This document shows positions 8,936-17,062 of a stretch of DNA of 59,530 nucleotides, piece by piece (positions within the stretch are counted from its first letter, which is position 1; each line of letters opens with the position of its first letter). The DNA comes from Hydrogenophaga sp. (lineage in GTDB: Bacteria; Pseudomonadota; Gammaproteobacteria; Burkholderiales; Burkholderiaceae_C). The stretch spans positions 1-59,530 of the forward strand of contig JAABQK010000016.1 in assembly GCA_011391495.1 (NCBI GenBank). Reading direction: 5' to 3'. The notes under the pieces are model-generated. The model made no database searches. It saw only the letters and a list, made by a program, of their open reading frames with translations, and was not told the origin of the DNA. The position numbers and the translations under genes are program-made.

Positions 8936-9406
8936 ATGAGCGTTTACGACAAGCTGTCCCAACTCGGCATCGCCCTGCCCCCGGTGGCCATTCCGGCCGC
9001 TGCCTACGTGCCCTTCGTGCAGACCGGCCAGCTGGTTTTCCTGAGCGGCCACATCGCCAAGAAAGACGGCAAGCCCTGGGTCGGCCAGCTCGGCCTGACC
9101 ATGGACACCGAAGAAGGCAAGCTCGCGGCCCGCGCCATCGCCATCGACCTCATGGGCACCCTCGCCGCTGCCTGCCTGGCCGCCGGCAAGACGCTCGACG
9201 ACGTGACCCGCATCGTCAAGGTCATGAGCCTGGTCAACAGCACCGGCACCTTCACCGAACAGCACCTCGTCACCAACGGCTGCAGCGAACTGCTGGGTGA
9301 GGTGTTCGGCCCCACCGTCGGCGCCCACGCCCGCAGCGCCTTCGGCGTGGCGCAGATTCCGCTGGGCGCGTGTGTGGAAATCGAGCTGATCGCCGAGCTG
9401 GGGTAA
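8936..9406 (+). CDS. RidA (YjgF/YER057c/UK114) family protein
   Basis: Protein of 156 residues. The RidA family hydrolyses reactive enamine/imine intermediates released by PLP enzymes. Family features are LVFLSGHIAKKDGKPWVGQL near residue 40 and the C-terminal block VGAHARSAFGVAQIPLGA. Arg133 in HARSAF aligns with the catalytic Arg105 of E. coli RidA, so deaminase activity is plausible. It is somewhat longer than classic RidA (about 130 residues). The start is supported by AGGAG 9 nt upstream. A flavin reductase gene follows after 32 nt. Confidence 0.9.
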   Translation: MSVYDKLSQLGIALPPVAIPAAAYVPFVQTGQLVFLSGHIAKKDGKPWVGQLGLTMDTEEGKLAARAIAIDLMGTLAAACLAAGKTLDDVTRIVKVMSLVNSTGTFTEQHLVTNGCSELLGEVFGPTVGAHARSAFGVAQIPLGACVEIELIAELG

Positions 9407-9438
9407 ACCTCAACCCATCTTCAGGGAGGAGTGAGGAC

Positions 9439-10017
9439 ATGCCCATGCAGCCCGTACCGCTCGACAAAGCCAGCCGCCTGCTCAACCACGGCCCTACCGT
9501 GCTGGTGGGCAGCGCCCATGGCGGGCGCGTCAACGTCATGGCCGCCGCCTGGGCCATGCCGCTGGACTTCGACCCGCCCAAGATCGCGGTCGTCATCGAC
9601 AAGGCCACCCTCACCCGCGAGCTGGTGGATGCCAGCGGCGTGCTCAGCGTCTGCGTGCCCTGCGTCGCCCAGGCCGACCTGACCCGCGCCGTGGGTGGCG
9701 AAAGCGGCAAGGACCACCCCGACAAACTGCAGCGCTGCGGCGTCGCCTGGGAGCCCGGCCCGCAGACCGGCACCCCGCTCGTGCAGGGCGCCATCGCCTG
9801 GATGGAATGCCGCGTGTTGCCCGCCACGGTCCATGTGGCCGGGCCGCACGATCTGATCCTGGCCGAGGTGGTGAGCGCCTGGGCCGATGAGCGCGTGTTC
9901 AGCCGCGGGCGCTGGCACTTCGAGACGGGACCGGATGCATTGCGGAGCCTGCACCATGTGGCGGGTGGGGTTTTCTATGCGGCGGGAGCCGCCATACAAA
10001 CACAACACCCCCTGTAG
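9439..10017 (+). CDS. Flavin reductase family protein (FMN-binding split barrel)
   Basis: Protein of 192 residues. The pattern PTVLVGSAHGGRVNVMAAAW followed by DPPKIAVVIDKATLTRELV is the FMN-binding split-barrel fold of flavin reductases, which commonly pass reduced flavin to a monooxygenase. The start ATG 9439 is preceded by a strong AGGGAGGAG; an upstream in-frame ATG at 9370 lies inside the RidA gene and was not used. No partner monooxygenase is adjacent, so the physiological acceptor is unknown. Confidence 0.82.
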   Translation: MPMQPVPLDKASRLLNHGPTVLVGSAHGGRVNVMAAAWAMPLDFDPPKIAVVIDKATLTRELVDASGVLSVCVPCVAQADLTRAVGGESGKDHPDKLQRCGVAWEPGPQTGTPLVQGAIAWMECRVLPATVHVAGPHDLILAEVVSAWADERVFSRGRWHFETGPDALRSLHHVAGGVFYAAGAAIQTQHPL

Positions 10018-10121
10018 GCACACGCCCAGATTTGACCCCGAGAGCGGGCTGGGCGGCCCCGCCAGCCCGATTGCCCCGGGGCTTCAGCGGCAGGTTGTTG
10101 GCAGCCCGCCGCTCCCGGGCT

Positions 10122-10162
10122 TTGATGCAGATCAGAACGGGCTCTGTGCAGTGGCCTACATT
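10122..10162 (+). promoter_or_regulatory. FNR/ANR box and -10 element, class II arrangement
   Basis: TTGAT-GCAG-ATCAG (10122-10135) matches the FNR consensus TTGAT-N4-ATCAA at nine of ten fixed positions. A TACATT -10 candidate lies at 10157-10162. A transcription start near 10170 would place the box centre at about -41.5, the standard class II activation distance. The target would be the lipoprotein at 10239. Confidence 0.6.
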
Positions 10163-10238
10163 GACCCACGGGCCAATAGCCCCTGTCGCGGCCGCGCAGT
10201 GCCGCGTTTCATCTCCCCCTCAAACCAAGGAGACCGCC

Positions 10239-10895
10239 ATGAAAACCTCACGCACCGTGCACGCCACCCTGATGGTCAGCGCCGCCGCAGCCCTGCTGCT
10301 GGGCGCGGGCTGCGCATCCACGCCGCCCACGGCGGAGAAGATGGCAACTGCGCCGATGGGCACCGTCACCACCTACCACCGCAAGAGTTCGGGCAGCCTG
10401 GGCACTTTTGACGGCCAGGTGGTGTGGACGCACGCCCCTGCCACCTGGCAGGGCAAGCCGGTCATTGCGTTCGGCGCGCCGCAGGCCGGCGTGGCCCTGC
10501 ACGACCCGGCGACCTTCGGCATGCTCGCCAGCCTCAACCCGGCGGGACAACCGTTGATGTCGTTCGATCCGCCGATCGACTACCCCTGGCCACTGCAGGT
10601 GGGCAAGACCTGGACCGCGAACCACACGGTGACCTTGTACCCGTCGGGCCGCACGGTGCCGACGAAGATCGAAGGCAAGGTCGAGTCGTGGGGAGACGTG
10701 ACGGTGCCAGCCGGTACGTTCAAGGCGTTCAAACTGGTGTGGACCATGAACGGGAACGAGTTTGAGACCCGCTGGATCAATCCGGCTGAAGGGCTGGCCA
10801 CGATCAAGCGCCACGTGGAGCGCCCGGCCACGCACCCGCAAGGCGCGGGTGTGCTCGACGCCGAGCTGCTGTCGCGCGTGTTGCCCGCCAAGTGA
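10239..10895 (+). CDS. Putative lipoprotein of unknown function
   Basis: Protein of 218 residues. The N-terminus MKTSRTVHATLMVSAAAALL with lipobox GAGC (Cys near residue 25) predicts export and lipid attachment. The mature part is a beta-rich domain without catalytic motifs that I recognise (PLQVGKTWTANHTVTLYPSG, VPAGTFKAFKLVWTMNGNEFE). The start has AAGGAG 8 nt upstream. The upstream region carries the FNR-type box at 10122, so expression may rise under oxygen limitation. It stands alone, convergent with the M14 peptidase gene. Confidence 0.8.
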   Translation: MKTSRTVHATLMVSAAAALLLGAGCASTPPTAEKMATAPMGTVTTYHRKSSGSLGTFDGQVVWTHAPATWQGKPVIAFGAPQAGVALHDPATFGMLASLNPAGQPLMSFDPPIDYPWPLQVGKTWTANHTVTLYPSGRTVPTKIEGKVESWGDVTVPAGTFKAFKLVWTMNGNEFETRWINPAEGLATIKRHVERPATHPQGAGVLDAELLSRVLPAK

Positions 10896-10961
10896 CCCGA
10901 ATGGCGCGCGTCCGCCAGGCACACGCTCCCGTTCGCGGCGCATCACGCCGCGGTGCGCTCA

Positions 10962-11882
10962 TCAGCCCAGCGCGAGCACGAAGTCGATCGCCGCGCATAC
11001 CGCCGCCACCTGTGCGGCGTTGCACTGCTCGGGTGTGGTGTACGGGCTGTCGGGGTAGACCTCGGTGGTGGTGGTGTAGCGCGCGCCGGTGATGCCGGCG
11101 CACAGGCCCAGCGCCTTCAGCTCGTACCGGATGACACCGCGCGCAAACAGGGGCGAGCCGATGATGCCGCCTTGCGCGTCGGCCGGCGCAATGTGCGTGA
11201 TGCGCTCCACCGCCGCGATGATCGCCCGCTGGAATTCGGGCTGCGGGTTTCGTGTGTCGTCCACCAGATAGAAGCCGTCCGGGATGGTGCAGGGCGCGAA
11301 GGCTTCGCCATCGCGCGCGGCCTTGGCCGGCCGGAATTCCGATTCGTCGCTGTCGGTGGTTTCGTGCAGGTCGATGTGGGCAGCGAACTGGCCTTTGAGG
11401 GGCGCCACCAGCCGCATCAGCGCGGCAGATTCCTGCGCCGGGCTGGGCTCTCTGAACGAGCGGTTGGGATCGATGGCGTCGAAGTTCCAGCGGTGGATGC
11501 GCTCGTAGGCCCACGGGCTCACGCAGGGCACCACCAGCAGGTTCACCCGGCCCTCGTAGGCCTCGGCGTGCTGGTCCAGAAAGCACAGCGCGCCGTGCAC
11601 GCCGCTGGTCTCGTAGCCGTGCACGCCCCCCGTCACCAGCACGCCCGGCAAGCCGGGTCGCCATGTGCGGCTGCGCAGGGCGACCAGCGGGTAGCGTTCG
11701 TCCTGGTACGCCACGTCGCCATAGGCCGAGACCTCGAAGCGGGACCGCAACCGGTCCACCACGCCCAGCACGTCGTCCGCATAACCCCGCTGCCGCACCT
11801 GCCGCGCACGCCACGCGGAGACTTCCGCTGGGCCCCAGGGCTGGCCGGGGGTACCGATGGGATAGAAGGCTGGGGCGGTCAT
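10962..11882 (-). CDS. M14-family zinc carboxypeptidase-like protein
   Basis: Protein of 306 residues. Zinc ligands of the M14 fold are visible as H-x-x-E in GGVHGYETSG near residue 86 and a third His in HIDLHETTD near residue 170. A substrate-binding stretch DPNRSF is also present. No signal peptide is seen, suggesting a cytoplasmic peptidase acting on small peptides or on an N-acyl/N-aspartyl compound. DPNRSF and the short length also recall aspartoacylase/succinylglutamate desuccinylase relatives, so the exact substrate is open. A G-rich tract lies just upstream at 11912. Confidence 0.8.
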   Translation of the reverse strand: MTAPAFYPIGTPGQPWGPAEVSAWRARQVRQRGYADDVLGVVDRLRSRFEVSAYGDVAYQDERYPLVALRSRTWRPGLPGVLVTGGVHGYETSGVHGALCFLDQHAEAYEGRVNLLVVPCVSPWAYERIHRWNFDAIDPNRSFREPSPAQESAALMRLVAPLKGQFAAHIDLHETTDSDESEFRPAKAARDGEAFAPCTIPDGFYLVDDTRNPQPEFQRAIIAAVERITHIAPADAQGGIIGSPLFARGVIRYELKALGLCAGITGARYTTTTEVYPDSPYTTPEQCNAAQVAAVCAAIDFVLALG

Positions 11883-11911
11883 GAAGCGGTCGATTCCATA
11901 GAGGGCTGGTT

Positions 11912-11936
11912 GGGGGTTGGGGGCTGGGGTCTAGGG
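11912..11936 (+). other. Potential G-quadruplex tract
   Basis: Four G-runs of 5, 5, 4 and 3 with loops TT, CT and TCTA sit between the divergent starts at 11882 and 12048. Two further G-runs flank it. The G-rich strand is the plus strand. Confidence 0.5.
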
Positions 11937-12047
11937 AGGTGGGGCGAAGCGGTGCGACGGGCATTATGCGCAGCAGAGCACCCCCTGGCTCCGACACCTC
12001 ACCCAACGGGGTTCCGGACGTAGACTGATCGAAAGCAAGGAGATGTG

Positions 12048-12674
12048 ATGCCACGCAAAAAGAAAGAAGTCCTCGGCTCTCCCGAAGCTGATGTGTCGGG
12101 CTCCGCCATTGCCCAGGCGATCCTGCCGTTCATGGCGAAGATACCGGCCTCGACCGAACGCAAGAGCAAGACGCCGCTGGAAGACGCACGCCTGAAGGCC
12201 AATGCGGCGGCAGCGAAAGCGGCGCTGGCAGCGGGTGCTCTGGCGCTGCCGCCGGGTCCCCTGGGCTGGCTGACCATCCTCCCCGAGATGATGGGTGTCT
12301 GGCAGATCCAGCGGCAGCTGGTGGCCGACATTGCCGCGCTCTACGGCAAGCAGGCCACGCTGACGCCCGAGCAGGTGGTGTACTGCCTGTTCCAGCACAC
12401 CGCAGCACAGGGTGTGCGCGACCTGGTGGTGCGCGTGGGGCAACGCACCCTGGTGCGGAGGGCGTCGCCGCGGCTCATCGGCGCGATCTCGCGGCGCATC
12501 GGTACCAAGCTGGCGCAGAGGGCGTTTGGCAAGGGCATGGCGCGCTGGCTGCCGATCGTGGGTGCGGTGGGCGTGGGTGCCTATGCGTATCTCGACACGG
12601 CCCAGGTGGCGTCCACGGCCATCGATCTGTTCGAGGGCGTGATCGAGGTGGAGGCGGTGGAGCTGGACGGCTAG
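12048..12674 (+). CDS. EcsC-family-like protein
   Basis: Protein of 208 residues from ATG 12048 (GTG 12045 is also in frame); AAGGAG 12038-12043 supports either. The stretch ALPPGPLGWLTILPEMMGVWQIQRQLVADIA, cut here to its sense, is a Pro/Gly-rich amphipathic segment followed by a helix, and AYLDTAQVASTAIDLF closes the protein. This resembles the C-terminal part of EcsC-family proteins, which are membrane-associated and uncharacterised. The N-terminus MPRKKKE is strongly basic. The family call is from pattern only and could be wrong. Confidence 0.6.
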   Translation: MPRKKKEVLGSPEADVSGSAIAQAILPFMAKIPASTERKSKTPLEDARLKANAAAAKAALAAGALALPPGPLGWLTILPEMMGVWQIQRQLVADIAALYGKQATLTPEQVVYCLFQHTAAQGVRDLVVRVGQRTLVRRASPRLIGAISRRIGTKLAQRAFGKGMARWLPIVGAVGVGAYAYLDTAQVASTAIDLFEGVIEVEAVELDG

Positions 12675-12791
12675 GGTGGGCGGGCATCGCGCTGGGCGAA
12701 GCCAGCCAGCCCGGTTCGTCGCGCCCGGGTGGACAAGCCCCGGCTTCCCGGACCATCATCGCCTCCCAGACCGCGCGAAAGGAGCCCCGTC

Positions 12792-13238
12792 ATGAGCACT
12801 GGAACCGTCACCCTGCACCGTGTCTTCACGGCCCCGCCCGAGCGCATCTACCGCGCCTTTCTCGACCCCGACGCGATGGCCAAGTGGCTGCCGCCGCACG
12901 GCTTCACCGGCCGGGTACTGGAGATGGACGCCCGCGTGGGCGGCCGCTACCGCATGCAGTTCACCAACCTGAGCAGCGGCCAGGTGCATGCCTTCGGCGG
13001 CCAGTACCTGGCGTTGGTGCCCAACGAGCGCATCGTGAACACCGACACCTTTGACGACCCCGTCCTGAGCGGCGAGATGCGCACCACGGTCACGCTCAAG
13101 CCTGTGTTGGTGGGCACCGAGCTGACGGCGGTGCAGGAAGGCATTCCGCCGCTGATCCCCACCGAGGGCTGCTACCTGGGCTGGCAGCAGTCGCTGCAGC
13201 TGCTGGCGCTGCTGGTGGAAGCCGAGATTCCGGGCTGA
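12792..13238 (+). CDS. SRPBCC (AHSA1-like) family protein
   Basis: Protein of 148 residues. The opening VTLHRVFTAPPERIYRAFLD, then WLPPHGFTG and GGRYRMQF, is the START-like helix-grip fold of activator-of-Hsp90-like SRPBCC proteins. It presumably binds a small hydrophobic ligand. The start follows AAAGGAG with good spacing; an earlier in-frame ATG at 12729 lacks one. It ends 15 nt before the end of the convergent DTW gene. Confidence 0.85.
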   Translation: MSTGTVTLHRVFTAPPERIYRAFLDPDAMAKWLPPHGFTGRVLEMDARVGGRYRMQFTNLSSGQVHAFGGQYLALVPNERIVNTDTFDDPVLSGEMRTTVTLKPVLVGTELTAVQEGIPPLIPTEGCYLGWQQSLQLLALLVEAEIPG

Positions 13239-13253
13239 GCAGGGCCCCGCGTT

Positions 13254-14015
13254 TCAGCGCGGCGGCCCGGCAAGCGCCTGCAAGCGCTGGTGCGCCTCAC
13301 TCTCCCGGTCCAGCGGCAGGTTGCGTTTGGCGCTCAGGTAGTGGGCGCTGAACACATCGAGCCATGCGGCCAGCGTCTCGGCCGCATGGCTTTCGCCGGC
13401 GAGCGCCATACACAGGGCGGCCACCTCGGAGGTGCAGAAGTGGTGTTCGTGCGCCGAGCGGCGCAGGCGGTAGCTAGACGCCTGACCGGGGTGCAGGCTG
13501 AGCACGGGCAGGTGGTCAAGGTATGGGCTCTTCCTAAACATCTTGCGCGCTTCGGCCCAGGTGCCGTCGAGCAACACGAACAGCGGGCGCTGGCCGCCCT
13601 GCCCGCCCGCTGACGACCCATCGGCGGACAACACCCTGGCCGCCAGCACCTCGGTCACCACGCGCCAGGGTTCCACATACTCGCCGGGAAACACCAGGTA
13701 GGGCTGCCACTGCGGGTCGGCCAGCAGGGCAAGCAGCGCCGGGTCCACCGAAGTGCGCGACCAGCCGAAGGCCCAGGTGTCGGCCACCACGTCGGCCACC
13801 AGCCAGCCGGTGTTGCTGGGCTTGAGCGGCTCGATGTCGCCCATGATCAGGCACACCCCCGCCCGCGTTGGCACCGAGGGGCGCAGGCTGCAGACGCAGT
13901 GGCTGGCGATGAGACGGCAGCCGGCGCAGCGCCCCGAGCCCGAGCCCCGGGCCAGGAACGGCTTGGCACTGGCGGCCAGGCGCGCGGTGCGCAGACGCGA
14001 GACAGCGTGGCTCAT
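13254..14015 (-). CDS. DTW-domain protein, probable tRNA-uridine aminocarboxypropyltransferase
   Basis: Protein of 253 residues. The N-terminal zinc-binding motif GRCAGCRLIASHCVCS and the signature LLDGTWAEARKM identify the DTW family, whose E. coli member TapT/YfiP makes acp3U47 in tRNA with S-adenosylmethionine. SLHPGQASSYRLRR also matches the family. The start ATG 14015 is the first good one before the zinc motif; in-frame ATG 14081 would add 22 residues and cannot be excluded. Confidence 0.85.
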   Translation of the reverse strand: MSHAVSRLRTARLAASAKPFLARGSGSGRCAGCRLIASHCVCSLRPSVPTRAGVCLIMGDIEPLKPSNTGWLVADVVADTWAFGWSRTSVDPALLALLADPQWQPYLVFPGEYVEPWRVVTEVLAARVLSADGSSAGGQGGQRPLFVLLDGTWAEARKMFRKSPYLDHLPVLSLHPGQASSYRLRRSAHEHHFCTSEVAALCMALAGESHAAETLAAWLDVFSAHYLSAKRNLPLDRESEAHQRLQALAGPPR

Positions 14016-14191
14016 GGGAGTAGCTTCGCCCTGCGGGCTGCGGTGCGAGCTGGCTTGGGAACGGCCCGGCACTGCGCTCATGCCGGCATCCGGCGGACGA
14101 TGAAAAAAACAGTCATGCGGGGAATGTATGCGGACCGGTGGGTCGCGGGCTGTCGCCGCACCCGGCAGGGCGGGATCACACGCGTGCCGAC

Positions 14192-14851
14192 TCAGCCACC
14201 GCCGTTGCGGAAATGCTTGCGGTTGCGCTCGACGAAATCGTGCAGCACGCCGGTGAGGCCGCCCAGGGCGCGGCCGGTGAGGTACAGATAGCCTGAGAAC
14301 GCGCCGATGCTGGCACCGATCACGTCCACGATCAGGTCGTACATGGTGTCCAGCAGACCGGACTTCTGCATGTTCAGACCGAAGACCTGGTCCATGCCGA
14401 ACTCGAAGATCTCCCACAGCGCGCCGATGGTGACGGCGAAGCTGAACGCGATCAGCGCCATCGCCCAGGCGGGGGCTGCGTAACGGTCGCCTCCGAAGAG
14501 CATCAGCACGAACAGGAAACCCAGCAGGCCGAAACCCATCGCCGAGCCGCCGTGCAGCACCATGTCCCACCACCAGTAGCGGTTGTAGAAGTCGGACGCC
14601 TCGCCCAGAAAGATGGCAGCAAAGATGAAGAAGGTGATGCCGACCAGAAAGGCGGTCGGCAGGCGGATGCCCATGCGCCTGACCAGCAGCATGGGCATGA
14701 GCGTGAGCAGGAAGGTGATCGCCGCGACCCCGGCCAGCGGCCACTGGCGCTCCCACAGCGCGACGAAAAACTCCGCGAAGAGAACGGCCCAGATCAGCAA
14801 GACCACCAGCGGCTGGCCTCGCAGGGCCTGCCAGGAGCGTTGAATCCACAT
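14192..14851 (-). CDS. Six-TM membrane protein (DUF2238/YjdF-like)
   Basis: Protein of 219 residues with about six hydrophobic segments (VVLLIWAVLFAEFFVAL, GVAAITFLLTLMPMLL, ITFFIFAAIFLGEA and three more). Conserved-looking WDMVLHGGSAMGFGLLG, GALWEIFEFGMD and DLIVDVIGASIGA are typical of the YjdF/DUF2238 group of integral membrane proteins, whose function is unknown. The start is supported by TATCAT 6 nt upstream on the minus strand. It is divergent from the GGDEF-like gene at 14970. Confidence 0.75.
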   Translation of the reverse strand: MWIQRSWQALRGQPLVVLLIWAVLFAEFFVALWERQWPLAGVAAITFLLTLMPMLLVRRMGIRLPTAFLVGITFFIFAAIFLGEASDFYNRYWWWDMVLHGGSAMGFGLLGFLFVLMLFGGDRYAAPAWAMALIAFSFAVTIGALWEIFEFGMDQVFGLNMQKSGLLDTMYDLIVDVIGASIGAFSGYLYLTGRALGGLTGVLHDFVERNRKHFRNGGG

Positions 14852-14857
14852 GCGGCC

Positions 14858-14863
14858 ATGATA
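14858..14863 (-). promoter_or_regulatory. -10-like hexamer TATCAT, predicted leaderless start
   Basis: On the minus strand TATCAT ends 6 nt before ATG 14851 and no Shine-Dalgarno is present. Confidence 0.45.
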
Positions 14864-14957
14864 GGCCGCGGGCCGGGGTATCGGGGCAGGCGTCCCGCAA
14901 GACAGGCCGGACTGCTGGAGCGTGAACCCTTCCGCAGGACCGTTGCAGGGCACCAAC

Positions 14958-14963
14958 CATAAT
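14958..14963 (+). promoter_or_regulatory. -10-like hexamer CATAAT, predicted leaderless start
   Basis: CATAAT ends 6 nt before ATG 14970. No Shine-Dalgarno. Confidence 0.45.
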
Positions 14964-14969
14964 CGCCGC

Positions 14970-16193
14970 ATGTCCATTCCTGAAATTGCCGTCTGGTCCG
15001 CCATGCTCGGCGGCCTGCTGACCCTCGCGGCGCTGGCGCTGGGCGACGTGCCGGGCAACCGCAAACTCGGCTCGGTGCGCAACCTGGTCTTCGTGCTCAT
15101 CACCGGTGCCAGCTGCGTGCTGATGACCGGCCTGCCGGAGGTGCTGTTCCCCGCTCTGCCGGCGCGCCTGCTGATGGTGCTCAAGGCCGGCCTGGGGCCG
15201 CTGGCGGGCGCCATGGCCCTGTATTACCTGGGCAACTGGCTGGGCGGGGCGCGCGAAGACGTGCAGGTGCACCGGCTCACGGCCTGGGGCGGCGCTGCGG
15301 TGCTGGTGGCGGCCCTGGCCCTGGCGGTGCTGGGGGGCCTGGTGGACCCTGAGGACTTCCGCACCCTGCTGATGGTGGCCGCGGTCGTGAACATGGTGCC
15401 CGTGCTGCTGGCGCTGGTGGCGGTGATCCGCTCGGCGAAGCGCGGCGACCAGCTCGCGCGCTGGATGGTGCTGGCCGTGGCCTGCCTGGCCGCCATGGTC
15501 ATCGGCATGTACCTGCGCGGGCTCGACGTGCCGGGCTTTGGCCTGGTCACCTGGCTGCTCACCGCCGTGGTCACGGTGACCTTTTTCCTCATCTCGACCG
15601 TGCTGGTGCTGCTGCGCAACCGGGCCAGCCGGCAGCTCGCCCGCCTGTCGCGCCTGCATCGGGAGTTCGAACCCGCCACCGGCCTGCCCACCGGTTCGGC
15701 GCTGCTGGCCCAGATCGAACACGCGTTCTGGCGCACGGCTCGCATGGATGGTGAATGCACCGTGGTGTGCCTGCTGCTGAGCAATCTGTACGAACTGGCG
15801 GAATCGGCCGGACCGGGTCTGGAGCACCAGATCCTGGTGACGATGGCCGCCCGCATTCGCCGCGCGGCCGGCTTTCGCTGCGTGGTGGGGCTGCACCATC
15901 CGCGCTGCTTCGTGGTGGTGATCTCGAGCGACAAGCACGACGCCCCGGTCGAGGACACAGTCAGGCGCCTGCGGGCGGTGGGGAACGAGCCGCTGACGGT
16001 GGTGGACGGGCAGCAGGTGCACCACAGCTTTCGGCCGCACATGGGCGTGGGCATCGTCACCCACGCACCGACCCACGCCAGGCCGATGGATGTGCTCAAC
16101 GACGCCGAACGGCAGGCCCTGGCCCGGGTGCGAGAACCCGAAAGCCACCTTGCCGAACACGACATCGAGACCGCCCCGGCCGCACTGGCCTGA
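14970..16193 (+). CDS. Membrane protein with degenerate GGDEF-like domain
   Basis: Protein of 407 residues. About six hydrophobic segments span residues 5-220. A cytoplasmic domain then opens with FEPATGLPTGSALLAQIEHA, which parallels the DxLTGLPNR start of GGDEF domains. The sequence continues in GGDEF order (VCLLLSNLYELAESAGPG, QILVTMAARIRR, CFVVVIS) but has no GGDEF/GGEEF signature and no Mg-binding Asp. It is therefore predicted not to make cyclic di-GMP. It may be a pseudo-enzyme sensor or an oligomerisation module. The gene at 43210 has a similar degenerate domain. Confidence 0.75.
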   Translation: MSIPEIAVWSAMLGGLLTLAALALGDVPGNRKLGSVRNLVFVLITGASCVLMTGLPEVLFPALPARLLMVLKAGLGPLAGAMALYYLGNWLGGAREDVQVHRLTAWGGAAVLVAALALAVLGGLVDPEDFRTLLMVAAVVNMVPVLLALVAVIRSAKRGDQLARWMVLAVACLAAMVIGMYLRGLDVPGFGLVTWLLTAVVTVTFFLISTVLVLLRNRASRQLARLSRLHREFEPATGLPTGSALLAQIEHAFWRTARMDGECTVVCLLLSNLYELAESAGPGLEHQILVTMAARIRRAAGFRCVVGLHHPRCFVVVISSDKHDAPVEDTVRRLRAVGNEPLTVVDGQQVHHSFRPHMGVGIVTHAPTHARPMDVLNDAERQALARVREPESHLAEHDIETAPAALA

Positions 16194-16276
16194 GTGCAGC
16201 GCCGGCAGACCGCCTCCGATGGCCGGCCGCCGGCATCGGGGGTAGGATGGCAACGCTGCCGATCCGAACAGGCGAC

Positions 16277-16426
16277 CTACTTGTCCGCTGGCTGGTCCGG
16301 TTTGCGGGGGGTATTTCGGGCGGCCATGGCCTTGGGCCGATCACCGAGCAAGGACTTGACCGGGCATATCTTGAAGGCCGGACATTTCCGGCAGCCAACG
16401 GCGATGGCAATGGGGCAGACCGTCAT
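16277..16426 (-). CDS. 49-residue Cys-rich small protein
   Basis: Small gene on the reverse strand: it starts MTVCPIAIAVGCRKCPAF, continues KICPVKSLLGD and ends in a polar tail. Four Cys in the pattern C-x8-C-x2-C-x5-C suggest a metal site or disulfides. A strong AGGAGA lies 4-5 nt upstream of ATG 16426. The gene follows the secreted protein at 16446-16913 by 19 nt, so the two are probably co-transcribed. It is short enough to be missed by automatic gene calling. I have the impression that similar short proteins occur in related Burkholderiales but know of no function. Confidence 0.7.
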   Translation of the reverse strand: MTVCPIAIAVGCRKCPAFKICPVKSLLGDRPKAMAARNTPRKPDQPADK

Positions 16427-16445
16427 GGGATCTCCTGGCGGGGCA

Positions 16446-16913
16446 TCACTGCGCCGGCCCTGGCGCCACGGCGGGAGCGCCGTTGGGCACCGGCGTCGCG
16501 GGCATCTCGGTCACCAGTTCCCTGAGAACACCCCCGCCGGCGACCGAGCCCGACGCGCTGCCCTCGCCCAGCACCATGCGCTCGCAAATGAGCTGGCGGT
16601 CACGGGACATGTCCTTGCAGCGCTGCAGCGCGTTTCGGGCGCGCGCCTCGGGGGTCTCTGAAGGCATGGAACGGCCACGCCGCGCTGCGTCACGCACGGC
16701 CCCCGCTTCGCGCAGGCAACTGCTGCGCTCGTGCTGCGATGTGGTGCTGAGGCAGGCAGCGCGGTCTTGCCGGTAGGTCGCTTCGATCGAAGCGGGCATG
16801 GGCGCCGGAAGCACTGCGCCGCTGGCCGGTGAAGCGGCCCAGACGGGCGGCAACACCAGAACGGCGGCAGTGGCGAGCAGCGCGGCGGCGCGGCGGGTGG
16901 AGGGGATGTGCAT
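16446..16913 (-). CDS. Secreted protein of unknown function
   Basis: Protein of 155 residues. A signal peptide (TRRAAALLATAAVLVLPP, cleavage near VWAASPA) leads into a helical, Arg/Cys-containing domain: YRQDRAACLSTTSQHERSSC, EARARNALQRC and DRQLICERM. Four Cys probably form periplasmic disulfides. The tail is Gly/Pro-rich. The start ATG 16913 has AGGAG at the right distance; an upstream in-frame ATG at 16967 has none. It is upstream of the small Cys-rich gene. No family recognised. Confidence 0.75.
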   Translation of the reverse strand: MHIPSTRRAAALLATAAVLVLPPVWAASPASGAVLPAPMPASIEATYRQDRAACLSTTSQHERSSCLREAGAVRDAARRGRSMPSETPEARARNALQRCKDMSRDRQLICERMVLGEGSASGSVAGGGVLRELVTEMPATPVPNGAPAVAPGPAQ

Positions 16914-17062
16914 GAGGACTCCTGCAGGCTGGGTGGGCGAAGCGGCAAAACACCGCATCGCCCGCACAAACTACCCCCGACGCGCAGGCCCGTCTGTGCA
17001 CCAGCGCACACGGCGGCGGGGCCGGGTGCTCATGCGGCCGCACCGGTGCAGGGTGCTGCCGC

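Noticed and set aside
13254..16253. A 999-codon minus-strand frame covering the DTW gene and beyond
   Set aside because: Only its last 253 codons match a family (DTW). The remainder is antisense to or in another frame of real genes (14192-14851 and 14970-16193).
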